Source: Pseudomonadota bacterium (GTDB lineage Bacteria > Pseudomonadota > Gammaproteobacteria > Burkholderiales > Burkholderiaceae_B). Taken from it: DNA of 64,000 nt. The stretch is from the NCBI GenBank assembly GCA_023389155.1, contig JAEWEV010000018.1, positions 135,186 through 199,185 on the forward strand, given 5' to 3'. This document shows positions 8,096 to 17,592 of this stretch, one piece after another (positions within the stretch are counted from its first letter, which is position 1; each line of letters begins with the position of its first letter). Below the pieces are notes generated by a model. That model saw only the letters and a list, made by a program, of their open reading frames with translations. It had not been told where the DNA came from and did not search any database. The translations under genes and the position numbers were made by a program.

Positions 8096-9874
8096 ATGGC
8101 GGATATCAAAAAACCCAAAGTTGACGTTGTCGTCGTTGGACTGGGCTGGACAGGCGCACTGAGTGCGATGGAACTGACTACCGCAGGACTTTCCGTGGTG
8201 GCGCTGGAGCGCGGAGGCGATCGTGATACCAAGCCGGATTTCAGTTATCCGCGCATTGCCGATGAGCTGGAATACGCACTACGCTATCGACTTTTCCAGG
8301 ACTTCTCCAAGGAAACCTGTACGCTGCGCCACAGCCCGAGCGAAACGGCGCTCCCGTATCGTGCCTATGGTGCCTTCCTGCCAGGTGACGGCGTGGGCGG
8401 AGCCGGATCACACTGGAACGGCATGCTGTACCGCTCGCTGCCCGAAGAACTGAACTTGCGCAGTTACGTGACGGAAAAATTCGGAGCGTCGCTGATACCG
8501 GACGACATGACAATTCAGGATTATGGCGTAACCTACGATGAATTGGAGCCGTTTTACGATAAATTCGAAGCAATTTGCGGCACCTCTGGTTCGGCGGGCG
8601 TGATCAACGGCAAAGTGACCGGAAAAGGCAATCCGTTCGAAGGCTCGCGCTCGGGTGAGTATCCACTGCCGCCGCTCAAGGACAATGTGGCTCAGCAAAT
8701 TTTTGCCAGGGCTGCCAAAGAAGTGGGATATCACCCCTACGCGGCACCGGCCGCTCAGACCTCGGAAGTGTTTACCAATCCCTATGGTATGCAGATGGGT
8801 CCCTGTACCTACTGCGGCTACTGCGAGCGTTTTGGCTGCTACAACTATTCAAAAGCCTCCCCTAATGTCTGCGTGATGCCCGCACTCAGACAGCGTGATA
8901 ATTTTGAATTGCGCACGCACAGCTACGTCACGAAAGTAAATCTGGACAATACGAAAAAGAAAGCAACCGGCGTCACTTATATTGATGCCCAGGGCCGTAC
9001 GGTTGAACAGCCGGCAGACCTGGTGGTGCTATGTGCTTACCAGTTCCATAACGTACGGTTGCTGATGCTCTCGGGCATTGGCGAGCAGTACGATCCGGTC
9101 ACAGGCAAAGGCACCGTTGGAAAAAATTACGCTTACCAGGTCGGTGCAGGTTACACGCTGTTCTATGACAGCGATACGCAGATCAATCCGTTCATGGGCA
9201 CCGGCGCCGCCGGACAGGTTTTCGATGACCTGAACACCAATCAGCTGGACATGGGGAGAATCGGCGCAATCGGCGGTTCTGTGGTTCGTCTCAATGTGAC
9301 CGGCGGTCGGCCAATCGGCCAGATGCATCTGCCACCCGGTGCACCCAAGTGGGGAGCGGGCTGGAAGAAAGCCATCAAGGACAACTATCTGACATCGGTC
9401 TCATTCGGAATCAGTACCTCCAGCATGGCCTATCGCAATTGTTATCTGGATCTGGACCCAACCTACAAGGACTCTCATGGCTTGCCATTATTGCGTATGA
9501 CATTCAACCTCAACGACAACGATCTGAAAGTCGCGCAGGATGCATTAAAGCAATCGAGAAAAGTGGCTGACGCCATGAATGCGAAACAGGTGGTAGGCGC
9601 CGCCAAGCCGCTGGGTTCCAAGTTCGATCTGCGACCCTATCAGTCTACTCACAATACGGGGGGCGCCATCATGGGCGACAATCCGGAAAATTCGGTGGTC
9701 AACAAGTATCTGCAATCCTGGGACGTCCCGAATGTGTTTGTCATGGGTGCCTGTGCCTTTCCGCAAAACCGGGCATATAACCCGACCGGTCCGCTGGCAG
9801 CGCTGACGTTGTGGTCGCTGCATCACATTACGACGCAGTATCTGAAAAACCCCGGCGCATTGATTCAGGCTTAA
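8096..9874 (+). CDS. GMC-family flavoprotein, large subunit of gluconate 2-dehydrogenase-type enzyme
   Basis: This 592-residue protein carries an N-terminal FAD-binding Rossmann motif (GLGWTG, residues 15-20) and the GMC C-terminal block with a THNTGGAIMG catalytic histidine segment and QNRAYNPTGPLAALTLW. A cysteine-rich stretch (CTYCGYCERFGCYNYSK) in the middle is characteristic of the gluconate/2-keto-gluconate dehydrogenase flavoprotein subunits and may bind an Fe-S cluster in some relatives. It has no signal peptide, so it is presumably co-exported by the Tat signal of the small subunit encoded just upstream. It oxidises a sugar acid or polyol and hands electrons to the cytochrome subunit encoded downstream. 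Confidence 0.92.
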   Translation: MADIKKPKVDVVVVGLGWTGALSAMELTTAGLSVVALERGGDRDTKPDFSYPRIADELEYALRYRLFQDFSKETCTLRHSPSETALPYRAYGAFLPGDGVGGAGSHWNGMLYRSLPEELNLRSYVTEKFGASLIPDDMTIQDYGVTYDELEPFYDKFEAICGTSGSAGVINGKVTGKGNPFEGSRSGEYPLPPLKDNVAQQIFARAAKEVGYHPYAAPAAQTSEVFTNPYGMQMGPCTYCGYCERFGCYNYSKASPNVCVMPALRQRDNFELRTHSYVTKVNLDNTKKKATGVTYIDAQGRTVEQPADLVVLCAYQFHNVRLLMLSGIGEQYDPVTGKGTVGKNYAYQVGAGYTLFYDSDTQINPFMGTGAAGQVFDDLNTNQLDMGRIGAIGGSVVRLNVTGGRPIGQMHLPPGAPKWGAGWKKAIKDNYLTSVSFGISTSSMAYRNCYLDLDPTYKDSHGLPLLRMTFNLNDNDLKVAQDALKQSRKVADAMNAKQVVGAAKPLGSKFDLRPYQSTHNTGGAIMGDNPENSVVNKYLQSWDVPNVFVMGACAFPQNRAYNPTGPLAALTLWSLHHITTQYLKNPGALIQA

Positions 9875-9881
9875 AGGAACC

Positions 9882-11240
9882 GTGATGAAGAAAGTTCTCG
9901 TTTTTATCGTCGCTATCATCGTTCTGGGCCTGATCGTCCTTTTCGGTGCCGATTATGTGACGCCGTCCAAACCCGAACTGGCAGACAGTCGTGCCAGCGA
10001 GGCCAACAGCAAGGATCTGATTGCAAAAGGGGAATATCTGGCGCGAATGGGCGACTGCGTCGCCTGTCACAGCGTGCCCGATGGCAAGCCGTTTGCGGGT
10101 GGTCTGGCAATGAGCACCCCTATGGGTGCCATTTACTCATCGAACATCACGCCTGACCCGGACACCGGCATTGGTTCCTACAGCCTTCAGGATTTTGCCC
10201 GCGCCGTACGTGAAGGCCGGCTCAAGGATGGCACCCATCTTTATCCGGCCATGCCTTACCCTTCATACGCGAAAGTCACGGACGACGACATTGTTGCGCT
10301 TTACGCCTATTTCATGCACGGGGTTGAACCTGTCAATCAGGAGAACCGGCAGGCAGACATGTCATTCCCTTTTGGCATTCGCAAGCTGATGGCAATGTGG
10401 AATCTGGCTTTTTATGATGCGTCTGATTTTGACGAAAAAGCGTCAGCAGACGCCCGTATTGCACGCGGCGCGTATCTGACCGAGGGATTGGCGCACTGTG
10501 GTGCCTGCCATACGCCACGCGGATTCGGCCAGCAGGAAAAAGGGCTGACCGGCAAGGATGCCGATTTTCTGACTGGCAGCGCAGTGGATGGCTGGACTGC
10601 TCCAGATCTGCGTGCCAAAGATGGATCAGGCCTGGGCACCTGGAGCGCGCAGGAGATTGCAGACCTGTTGCGCTCTGGTCGCAGCGTACACTCGGGCGTG
10701 ACCGGACCAATGACAGATGTCATTGCCAATAGCACGCAGTACGCAACCCAGGAAGATGCCCTGGCCATTGGTGCCTATCTGAAGTCATTGCCTTCGGGCA
10801 AAAAGGAAAACGCCAATGCAAAATATACGGCATCGGACGACACTGCCAACGATCTGCGCAATGGCATCACGCGTACACTGGGCGCCAGGCTTTATCTGGA
10901 CAACTGCGCGGCCTGTCACCGTAGCAGCGGCGCTGGAGAAAAACGTGCCTTCCCCGCTCTGGCAGGCAATCCTCTGGTTCTGGCCGACGATCCGTCTTCA
11001 CTGATTCATGTGATATTGGCGGGAGCGACGCTGCCTTCAACAAAGGCGGCTCCTTCCGATCTGGGCATGCCGCATTTCTCGCAGCGTCTGGATGATGGTG
11101 AAGCAGCGGAACTGGCGACATTTGTCCGCTCTGCCTGGGGAAACAAGGCGGCAGCGGTGAATGCATCGCAGGTCGCTGCCGTGCGCAAAACGCTGCCGCC
11201 TGTTCAAAAACAGCAGGTGGCACAGCAGGATCAAAAATGA
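9882..11240 (+). CDS. Tri-heme cytochrome c subunit of gluconate 2-dehydrogenase-type enzyme
   Basis: The 452-residue protein has an N-terminal hydrophobic segment (residues 4-23, signal or anchor) and three CxxCH heme sites: CVACH at 59-63, CGACH at 206-210 and CAACH at 342-346. Three c-type hemes are the hallmark of the membrane-bound subunit of gluconate, sorbitol and alcohol dehydrogenases, which transfers electrons to ubiquinone at the periplasmic face of the inner membrane. It follows the GMC gene by 7 bp and is the last gene of the operon, ending 60 bp before a strong intrinsic terminator. The C-terminal tail is Gln/Lys-rich and probably not structured. Confidence 0.92.
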   Translation: MMKKVLVFIVAIIVLGLIVLFGADYVTPSKPELADSRASEANSKDLIAKGEYLARMGDCVACHSVPDGKPFAGGLAMSTPMGAIYSSNITPDPDTGIGSYSLQDFARAVREGRLKDGTHLYPAMPYPSYAKVTDDDIVALYAYFMHGVEPVNQENRQADMSFPFGIRKLMAMWNLAFYDASDFDEKASADARIARGAYLTEGLAHCGACHTPRGFGQQEKGLTGKDADFLTGSAVDGWTAPDLRAKDGSGLGTWSAQEIADLLRSGRSVHSGVTGPMTDVIANSTQYATQEDALAIGAYLKSLPSGKKENANAKYTASDDTANDLRNGITRTLGARLYLDNCAACHRSSGAGEKRAFPALAGNPLVLADDPSSLIHVILAGATLPSTKAAPSDLGMPHFSQRLDDGEAAELATFVRSAWGNKAAAVNASQVAAVRKTLPPVQKQQVAQQDQK

Positions 11241-11299
11241 CGTTGAGTCACATCATGATATCCATTCAGAAGTGACGTCGATTCACAAGTGAAATGAAA

Positions 11300-11340
11300 C
11301 TGGCTGTCTGCCCATACACTGTGCAGGCAGCCAGTTTTTT
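11300..11340 (+). terminator. Rho-independent terminator after the dehydrogenase operon
   Basis: A 12-bp stem (CTGGCTGTCTGC at 11300-11311 with GCAGGCAGCCAG at 11323-11334, one G-T pair) with an 11-base loop is followed directly by six T residues. It ends the gluconate dehydrogenase-type operon. The T run touches the stop codon of the convergent glutathione reductase gene, so the hairpin may serve both directions. Confidence 0.88.
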
Positions 11341-12685
11341 ATCCCCGCATGGTCACAAACTCTTCCGCCGCAGTGGGATGGATGCCGATGGTGGCATCGA
11401 AATCGGCCTTGGTCGCGCCCATGCGTATGGCAACCGCAAAACCCTGTACGATTTCTCCGGCATCATCGCCCGCCATGTGCAGACCGACCACACGATCGGT
11501 TTTCTTGTCCACAATCAATTTCATCATCATCCGTGCCGTACTGCCGCTAAGCGTATGCTTGAGCGGACGGAACTCGGAACGGTAAACGGTGATATCACCA
11601 TAAATTTCCCGCGCCTCGTGCTCACTGTGCCCCACCGTTCCGACGTTCGGATGAGTGAAAATTGCAGTTGGAATAAACTCGTAATTCATGCGACGCTCGT
11701 CCTTGCCGAACAGATGATCTACCAGCACCATGGCCTCGCCCAGCGCGACCGGGGTAAGCTGTATTCTGTCAGTAACATCGCCCAACGCATAAATGGACGG
11801 CGCTGAAGTCCGGTAATTTTCATCGATCTGGATCGCGCCGTTATGGTTAACCTGGACACCGGCAGCGTCAAGGTTGAGCCGATTCACATTTGGCGCGCGT
11901 CCGGTCGCATACAGGACCTGGCTGGCATCAAGTGTGGTGCCGTCATTCAATCGCACAGCGAGTCCGTCTGCATTTTTTTCGATAGCGTCGACTTTGGTTT
12001 CAAAATGAAAGTGTATGCCTGCCTTTTTCATTTCTTCCGCCGTAAATGCACAGATTTCTTCATCAAAGCCGCGCAGAATGCGGTCGCGGCGAATCACGAT
12101 ATGGACTTCCGCGCCCAGTCCGTTGAAGATGGAAGCAAATTCACATGCAATATAACCGGCTCCTACCACGACTAGCCGTTTTGGAAATTCGGGAAGATCG
12201 AAAATTTCATTTGAGGTAATCACATGCTCACGTCCGGGAAACTCCGGAACAACCGGCCAACCGCCGGTGGCGATCAGGATGTGCTTGGCCGTATAGGTTT
12301 TGCCGTCATCCATTTTCACGGTGTTGGGGCCAGCCAGGGACGCCCAGCCATTAAGCAAGGTGGCGCCGGCATTGGTGATCAGGGAATGATAAATTCCATT
12401 GAGACGGGAAATTTCGCTGGCGCGATTGGTCTTTAGCACTGACCAGTCCAGCGTTGCAGGACCCACGTTCCAGCCAAATCCGCGCGATTCCTCGAAGGCT
12501 TCATGGTAGTGCGCCGCGTAGCTGTAGAGTTTCTTGGGGATGCAGCCAACGTTGACACACGTTCCGCCCAGATCGGATCCTTCTGCCAGCGCCACACGGG
12601 CCCCGGCCTGTGCGGCCATGCGGGAAGCGCGTACGCCACCGCTGCCACCACCGATTACAAAAAAATCATAGTCGAAACTTTCCAT
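11339..12685 (-). CDS. gor: Glutathione-disulfide reductase
   Basis: The 448-residue flavoprotein has an FAD motif (GGGSGG, 12-17), the redox-active disulfide GGTCVNVGCIPKK (Cys43 and Cys48), and a NADPH site (VVGAGYIACEFASIFNGLG followed by basic residues, consistent with NADPH). The C-terminal HPTAAEE sequence carries the catalytic His-Glu pair. It reduces GSSG to glutathione in the cytoplasm. ATG 12685 is preceded by GGAG at correct spacing; an upstream in-frame ATG at 12757 would add 24 residues without homology. The bacterial glutathione reductase reading is stronger than trypanothione or mercuric reductase because the flanks match Gor, though distinguishing among relatives rests on motif reading. 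Confidence 0.92.
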   Translation of the reverse strand: MESFDYDFFVIGGGSGGVRASRMAAQAGARVALAEGSDLGGTCVNVGCIPKKLYSYAAHYHEAFEESRGFGWNVGPATLDWSVLKTNRASEISRLNGIYHSLITNAGATLLNGWASLAGPNTVKMDDGKTYTAKHILIATGGWPVVPEFPGREHVITSNEIFDLPEFPKRLVVVGAGYIACEFASIFNGLGAEVHIVIRRDRILRGFDEEICAFTAEEMKKAGIHFHFETKVDAIEKNADGLAVRLNDGTTLDASQVLYATGRAPNVNRLNLDAAGVQVNHNGAIQIDENYRTSAPSIYALGDVTDRIQLTPVALGEAMVLVDHLFGKDERRMNYEFIPTAIFTHPNVGTVGHSEHEAREIYGDITVYRSEFRPLKHTLSGSTARMMMKLIVDKKTDRVVGLHMAGDDAGEIVQGFAVAIRMGATKADFDATIGIHPTAAEEFVTMRG

Positions 12686-12934
12686 GCTGACTCCAAGTTC
12701 AAAATGCGCAATATTGACCAATTCCAGATCTGATGCCAGGCTGGCCGTGCCGGCCATTGATACGATATAAGCCCGGATGCGGTTCGCGCCACCGGCCTGC
12801 CTGCTCTTCGGCTAAAGAGACAGACTGCAGGTCAGCTGCGGCGACTCGCTGCGGTCCGCAATGATTGTAACCGCAGAGCTGCATGACAAACGCCAAAACC
12901 CTGCCTTCAGTACGTTGCGCACATGTCCTCGCCG

Positions 12935-12940
12935 TATAAT
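12935..12940 (+). promoter_or_regulatory. Candidate -10 element (TATAAT) of the Asp/Glu racemase-family gene
   Basis: A consensus TATAAT lies 24 bases upstream of ATG 12959. No convincing -35 hexamer is present at 17 bp. If it is used, the transcript starts close to the GGAG ribosome site at 12951 and the in-frame ATG at 12923 cannot be the translation start. Confidence 0.4.
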
Positions 12941-12958
12941 CAGGGCTTACGGAGATTT

Positions 12959-13759
12959 ATGTTCATGTCTGAGACACACACAACCTCTTTTTCAGCCTCT
13001 GCCAGCCTGAGTGCGGCCCCGGCTGTCTGGCCTGTTCTGGGCGTCCTCGGCGGCATGGGGCCGCTGGCCGGCGCCACCTTTGCAGCACGGCTGGTACAAC
13101 TGACGCCCGCGACCGCCGACCAGGCACACATTCCGGTACTGCTGCGCAATGATCCGCGTATTCCTGATCGCAGCGCTGCAAGACTTGCCGATGGTCCAAG
13201 CCCGCTGGCCGCGATGCGCGAGGGGATGCAGGATCTGCAGCGATGGGGAGCACAGTATATTGCCATACCGTGCAATACAGCGCATTTATGGTATGAACAA
13301 TTGCGCGAGAGTGTACAGGTGCCGGTGCTGCATATTGTCGAGTCAGTCATTCAGGATTTGCAGCGCAACGGGATTTCAGGCGGACCCGTAGGCGTGATGG
13401 GCACGCCGGCGACCATGCAGCTCGGTTTGTATCAGGACGCCCTGCGCGCTGCCGGTTATGAGCCCATCACCGTCAATGACAATAGCATTCGTGATTTATC
13501 CGTGCAGGCTATTGCCGCCGTCAAATCCAACCAGAACGCGCTGGGCTTTGCCCCGGCGGCCGAAGCCGTCAATCGCCTGACGGGGATGGGCGCTCGTGCC
13601 GTGATTCTGGGGTGTACCGAGCTCCCACTGGCCATTCCTCCCTCACGACGGTCGGAATTTTCAGTCACCATATCCGATTCAATTGATGCACTTGCTCTTG
13701 CCGTGCTGGATACCTTCTTGCGACATAACGGCGACAGTACACAATCCGAATCACGATAG
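12959..13759 (+). CDS. Aspartate/glutamate racemase family protein
   Basis: The protein (266 residues) opens its conserved part with LGVLGGMGPLAGATFA and has the two catalytic cysteines of cofactor-independent racemases: IPCNTAHLWY and ILGCTELPLA. This is the layout of the YgeA/RacX branch of aspartate/glutamate racemases. GGAG at 12951-12954 is 4 bp before ATG 12959 and 10 bp before ATG 12965, so either may be used. It is divergent from gor and is followed closely by a VOC gene in the same direction. YgeA-like proteins often have broad or non-aspartate specificity, so the substrate is open. Confidence 0.85.
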   Translation: MFMSETHTTSFSASASLSAAPAVWPVLGVLGGMGPLAGATFAARLVQLTPATADQAHIPVLLRNDPRIPDRSAARLADGPSPLAAMREGMQDLQRWGAQYIAIPCNTAHLWYEQLRESVQVPVLHIVESVIQDLQRNGISGGPVGVMGTPATMQLGLYQDALRAAGYEPITVNDNSIRDLSVQAIAAVKSNQNALGFAPAAEAVNRLTGMGARAVILGCTELPLAIPPSRRSEFSVTISDSIDALALAVLDTFLRHNGDSTQSESR

Positions 13760-13778
13760 CCATAAAACCGGAAGCCTC

Positions 13779-14423
13779 ATGCCAGCAGAACAGCAAGTCA
13801 TTGACCATATCGTCGTTACCGCAAAAGATCTGGACACGGGCGTGGCATACGTCCGTGAGCGTCTTGGTTTTGCTCCACAGGGTGGAGGCGAACACCCGAA
13901 AATGGGAACGCATAACCGCCTGCTGCGCTGCGGACCGTCATGCTACCTGGAAGTGATTGCCATTAACCCGCAAGCACCAGCGCCCTCGCGGCCCAGATGG
14001 TTCGGCCTGGATACGATGAACCCGAAAGCTGAAGCGTCCCTCGCTGCCTGGGTGGTGCGCACGACAGATATTCATCATGTCGCAACGGCAAGTGCACAGT
14101 CTCTTGGCACTGTCACGCCCATGCAGCGCGGCGAACTTGACTGGCTGATTACCATTCCCGAAACAGGTCTTTCGCCTCTTGATGGTCTGGCGCCGGCACT
14201 GATCGAATGGCACACGGCCACGCTACCGGTGATTTCCATGCCGGATCAGGGTTTATCGCTTGAAGCGCTGCATATTTATCATTCCCAGTCTGAGCAGATG
14301 CTGGCATTGATCGAGAGCCTGAATCTGCGTGCTCCGTTAACGGTCATGCCCTGCCCGCCCGGCACCGCCCCTTTCCTGAAAGCCATTATCCGAACCCCTG
14401 ACGGTCTGCGCGAGCTGACCTGA
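13779..14423 (+). CDS. VOC-superfamily glyoxalase-like domain protein
   Basis: The 214-residue protein starts MPAEQQVIDHIVVTAKDLD and continues GVAYVRERLGFAPQGGGEHPKMGTHN. This matches the Glyoxalase_3-like (PF13468-type) subgroup of the vicinal oxygen chelate fold, with a metal-binding His near the first strand. These proteins are uncharacterised for the most part. ATG 13779 follows a GGAAG and sits 19 bp after the racemase-family stop, so the two genes are probably cotranscribed; the earlier in-frame starts lie inside that gene. No specific reaction can be assigned. Confidence 0.75.
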   Translation: MPAEQQVIDHIVVTAKDLDTGVAYVRERLGFAPQGGGEHPKMGTHNRLLRCGPSCYLEVIAINPQAPAPSRPRWFGLDTMNPKAEASLAAWVVRTTDIHHVATASAQSLGTVTPMQRGELDWLITIPETGLSPLDGLAPALIEWHTATLPVISMPDQGLSLEALHIYHSQSEQMLALIESLNLRAPLTVMPCPPGTAPFLKAIIRTPDGLRELT

Positions 14424-14614
14424 GCGAGCGATAACCGGGCGGGAACAGACCTGTTGACTTTAATTACGCCGCATCAGTGCACTTGACAGGCCTGACGAAG
14501 TACTGCGTCCGTTGCCGATTCTTCAGTCAGGTACGGTTTCGGCACAAACGGCGGCTGGGTATGGCTTCAACCCACCCCACCCTGGTCAGCGCAACCCGGT
14601 TCAGCAAAGCCGGA

Positions 14615-15439
14615 TCAGCGAAGCGCTGCAGACATGGTTGAAAAAACGTTCAGCGTGCGAATAACATTTTCCACGGAATCCGCGTCAAATGACAGAGTCA
14701 CGCCATCTTCGCGGCGAGTGCCAGGCAATAGACAGAACGTGTCAGCCAGGGCCGGTGAATTGGTTTGCAGACGGCATTCATAAGGGCCGGCAATCACAAA
14801 TGGCGACATCGGACTGCTGATACAGGCCTGCACAGCCTTTTGCATGCCTTCACGGATGCGGGTGCAGGCTAGCTGCGGCGTTAACGTTGCTGCGCTACTG
14901 TGGCCCATAGCGCGCTTCGTTTCAACCCAGACAGCACGATCAAAAAATCCGAGATTCTCTTCGATGAAAACCTGATCACCACTACCGAAAATCACCGGTA
15001 CGCCGGCCTGTCCGGCAAGCGCACCATACAGTCCCGGTTCGCCCAGTTCCATACCATTGACGATGACGCGGGCAAATGCGAAGCTGTTGATCGTATGGGC
15101 CAGAACGCCGCGTCCCTGCGCACGGGAGTGGTGCCCAACCAGCGCAACCGCATCCATACCGAATTCCAGGCCCGCCATCATGCTATAAACGCGAGGCTTG
15201 CCGGTGACCAGTGTGGCGCGTGCATCAATGTCAGATGCAATCATGTTGCGAAAGCCACCATGCGAGTCGTTCACGTACACCTCGGTCGCGCCGCCATCGA
15301 ATGCGCCGGCAATGGCAGCATTGGCTTCTGCTGTCATCCATGCCCGGGCTCGTTCATACTCGCCATTCCCGGCCCGCACCTGCTGCGAGTCCACAACACC
15401 AGCCACACCCTCAATATCCGTCGATATTAGTATTTTCAT
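14615..15439 (-). CDS. M55 family D-aminopeptidase (DppA-like)
   Basis: The N-terminus MKILISTDIEGVAGVVD carries the SxDxEG zinc motif of the M55 peptidases, whose type member is the Bacillus subtilis D-aminopeptidase DppA. The NDSHGGFRNM segment and a VGHHSRAQGRGVLAHT segment supply further metal-binding histidines. Members form cytoplasmic decameric rings and release N-terminal D-amino acids. GGAAGGA seven bases upstream supports the ATG at 15439. It is the last gene of the minus-strand peptide cluster, 88 bp after the DmpA-like gene. This context suggests it trims imported peptides that contain D-residues; the substrate range is inferred. Confidence 0.88.
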   Translation of the reverse strand: MKILISTDIEGVAGVVDSQQVRAGNGEYERARAWMTAEANAAIAGAFDGGATEVYVNDSHGGFRNMIASDIDARATLVTGKPRVYSMMAGLEFGMDAVALVGHHSRAQGRGVLAHTINSFAFARVIVNGMELGEPGLYGALAGQAGVPVIFGSGDQVFIEENLGFFDRAVWVETKRAMGHSSAATLTPQLACTRIREGMQKAVQACISSPMSPFVIAGPYECRLQTNSPALADTFCLLPGTRREDGVTLSFDADSVENVIRTLNVFSTMSAALR

Positions 15440-15527
15440 TCTGTATTCCTTCCATTGCCTGTCGGCTGCTATTTCAACTGCAATAACACCGGCAAAGACA
15501 TCTGTCGTATGTCGTCAGTATTTTGAT

Positions 15528-16658
15528 TCAGTCCTGCAACCAGTCGGTGATCGGCAGGCGCGTGTTCCCGTTCCGCCCGGTAACGGCGGTTGCGGCCCAT
15601 AACGAATGCAATATTGCCTGTTCCGTTGCCTCTGCTGCGGCGTCAAAAAGCGGATCCAGCTGCTGTTCGTGCAGTGTCTGCACCGGTACATGCACATGCT
15701 GCAGTTCCTGTCCGATGCGCATGGCCGTTGAAAATGCAATCGCAATATCGCCGCTGCCATGTCCGTAGCTGGAACCGGTGCGGGCCAGTCCGGCTGCAGC
15801 ACGCATGCTAAGCCTGCGCAACTGCCTGGCGTCCAGCGGAGCGTCCGTGGCCAGCACCATGATAATTGATCCCTTGTCCGGCTCCTGGGCGATCATGTCT
15901 TTCTGCGCAGGCAGCCTGGCACCGCGCAGCGCCATACGCCGCTTGATATCCGGGCCTGTTACCGTATCCCCTGCCCGTAAATTGCGCAGCTTGCCGAAAT
16001 TGGACAACACGATTGCCCCTACCGTATAGTCCGGCGTGCTGCCGGCAAGCGCGCCCTCCTGCGCTGCAATCCGTGATGCCGAACCAATACCGCCCTTCAT
16101 GCCGAAACAACTCATGCCACGACCTGCCCCGACCGAACCCTGTTCGAATTCGACACCAGCGTTCTGGCACGCCTGAAGATAATCGGCTTCGGATACCGCC
16201 ATCGCCTGAATGTCGTTGAGGTAACCGTCATTGCACTCCAGCACCATGGGATTCACAGTGGACCATTCACGGCCGATTTGGGGATTGGCAGAAATGGCTT
16301 GACGAATCTGCGCCTGTGCAACAACAGGAACGGAAAACGTATTGGTTAACGCGATGGGCGTTTCGATCACGCCCAGTTCCTGCAGCTGCAGAAGTCCCAC
16401 GCTTTTGCCGAAACCATTGATTATCGAAACGCCCGCCGGCACCTTGTTGCAGAACATATCCTGAGAATGCGGATAGATCACAGTGACGCCGGTCTGAATA
16501 TGATCCTGCGCCAGCGTGGCGTGACCCACTCTGACTCCGGGTACATCGGTAATGCTGTTATGCGAACCGGTGGGCAATTGCCCCACCACTGGCGCGGTAT
16601 GCAATGTCATGTTGAGCGGGAAAGCAGTCATAGGGTTTGGTAACGCGATACCTGGCAT
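15528..16658 (-). CDS. P1 family peptidase (DmpA/BapA-type aminopeptidase)
   Basis: The protein shows the DmpA/BapA fold signatures TDVPGVRVGHATL near residue 37, GSVGAGRGMSCFGMKGGIG around 174-192, and KGSIIMVLATDAPL. In the last, the Gly-Ser bond before Ser264 is the expected autocleavage site that makes Ser264 the N-terminal nucleophile of the beta chain. Family enzymes remove D-residues (DmpA) or beta-residues (BapA) from peptide N-termini. The length of 376 is normal. The start is uncertain: ATG 16658 and 16631 both lack a good ribosome site. It lies directly after the transporter permease genes and before the M55 peptidase, supporting a function in degrading unusual peptides after uptake. 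Confidence 0.88.
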   Translation of the reverse strand: MPGIALPNPMTAFPLNMTLHTAPVVGQLPTGSHNSITDVPGVRVGHATLAQDHIQTGVTVIYPHSQDMFCNKVPAGVSIINGFGKSVGLLQLQELGVIETPIALTNTFSVPVVAQAQIRQAISANPQIGREWSTVNPMVLECNDGYLNDIQAMAVSEADYLQACQNAGVEFEQGSVGAGRGMSCFGMKGGIGSASRIAAQEGALAGSTPDYTVGAIVLSNFGKLRNLRAGDTVTGPDIKRRMALRGARLPAQKDMIAQEPDKGSIIMVLATDAPLDARQLRRLSMRAAAGLARTGSSYGHGSGDIAIAFSTAMRIGQELQHVHVPVQTLHEQQLDPLFDAAAEATEQAILHSLWAATAVTGRNGNTRLPITDWLQD

Positions 16659-16679
16659 TCACCAATATCACGCATGTGA

Positions 16680-17582
16680 TTACTGTCGATCGATTTTTGG
16701 ATCCAGCGCATCGCGTAGCCCGTCACCCAGCAGGTTAAATGCCAGCACGGTCAGAAAGATGGCCAGGGAGGGGAAAATAGCCACGTGCGGCGCCAAAACC
16801 ATGTCGGAGCGCGCTTCGTTCAGCATCGCTCCCCATTCTGGCGTGGGCGGTTGTGCCCCGAGTCCAATAAAGGAAAGCGACGCAGCGGTAATAATCGAAG
16901 TGCCAATACGCATGGTGCCGTAGACCAGGATGGGCGAAATGGTGCCTGGCAAAATATGCTTGAAAATGATGGTGAAATCGGATGCACCGATACTGCGTAC
17001 TGCTTCGATGTACGTCATGTTTTTCAGTGACAGCGTGTTGCCCCGAACCAGTCGGGCAAACGCAGGGACACTGAACACAGCAACAGCGATAACGACATTC
17101 ACCATGCTCGGGCCGAGTACGGCAATCACGCCGATAGCAAGCAGAATGCCCGGAAATGCCAGTAATACATCTGAAATACGCATCACAAAGCGTTCCCACC
17201 AGCCTTCATAATAGCCGGCAAGCAGGCCCAGCACGGTCCCCACCAGTCCGCCGAGCGCAACAGAGATGAAGCCGGCTGCCAGCGAGATGCGTGTCCCGGT
17301 AACAATACGGCTGAAAATATCACGGCCGAGTGAATCAACGCCCAGCCAGTGCAGTGCAGAGGGCCCCTGATTGATACGGTCATAATCGAAATATTCTTCC
17401 GGATCGAACGGCACAATCCACGGCGCGATAATCGCGATGATGACAAGTGCAAAAATAAAAAGGGCAGCTACCACCGCCAGATGCTGCTTGCGGAACTTGC
17501 GGATGAATTCCGTCAGTGGCGTGCGGATCCGCTCCCGCTTTGGCGGCAGCGATTCTATTGGAGAAGAAGTTACTTGCGTCAT
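16680..17582 (-). CDS. Peptide ABC transporter permease, DppC/GsiD type
   Basis: The 300-residue membrane protein begins with a cytoplasmic tail and a first membrane helix (LAVVAALFIFALVIIAIIAP). It also has the periplasmic HWLGVDSLGRDIFSR motif typical of DppC/OppC-type permeases. Its EAA loop (EAVRSIGASDFTIIFKHILPG) docks to the ATPase. ATG 17582 lies 10 bp after the DppB-like stop codon; an in-frame ATG at 17642 would overlap that gene. It forms the inner-membrane channel with the permease encoded just upstream. The family is secure; the exact ligand depends on the binding protein. Confidence 0.92.
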   Translation of the reverse strand: MTQVTSSPIESLPPKRERIRTPLTEFIRKFRKQHLAVVAALFIFALVIIAIIAPWIVPFDPEEYFDYDRINQGPSALHWLGVDSLGRDIFSRIVTGTRISLAAGFISVALGGLVGTVLGLLAGYYEGWWERFVMRISDVLLAFPGILLAIGVIAVLGPSMVNVVIAVAVFSVPAFARLVRGNTLSLKNMTYIEAVRSIGASDFTIIFKHILPGTISPILVYGTMRIGTSIITAASLSFIGLGAQPPTPEWGAMLNEARSDMVLAPHVAIFPSLAIFLTVLAFNLLGDGLRDALDPKIDRQ

Positions 17583-17592
17583 ATGGGTTCCG

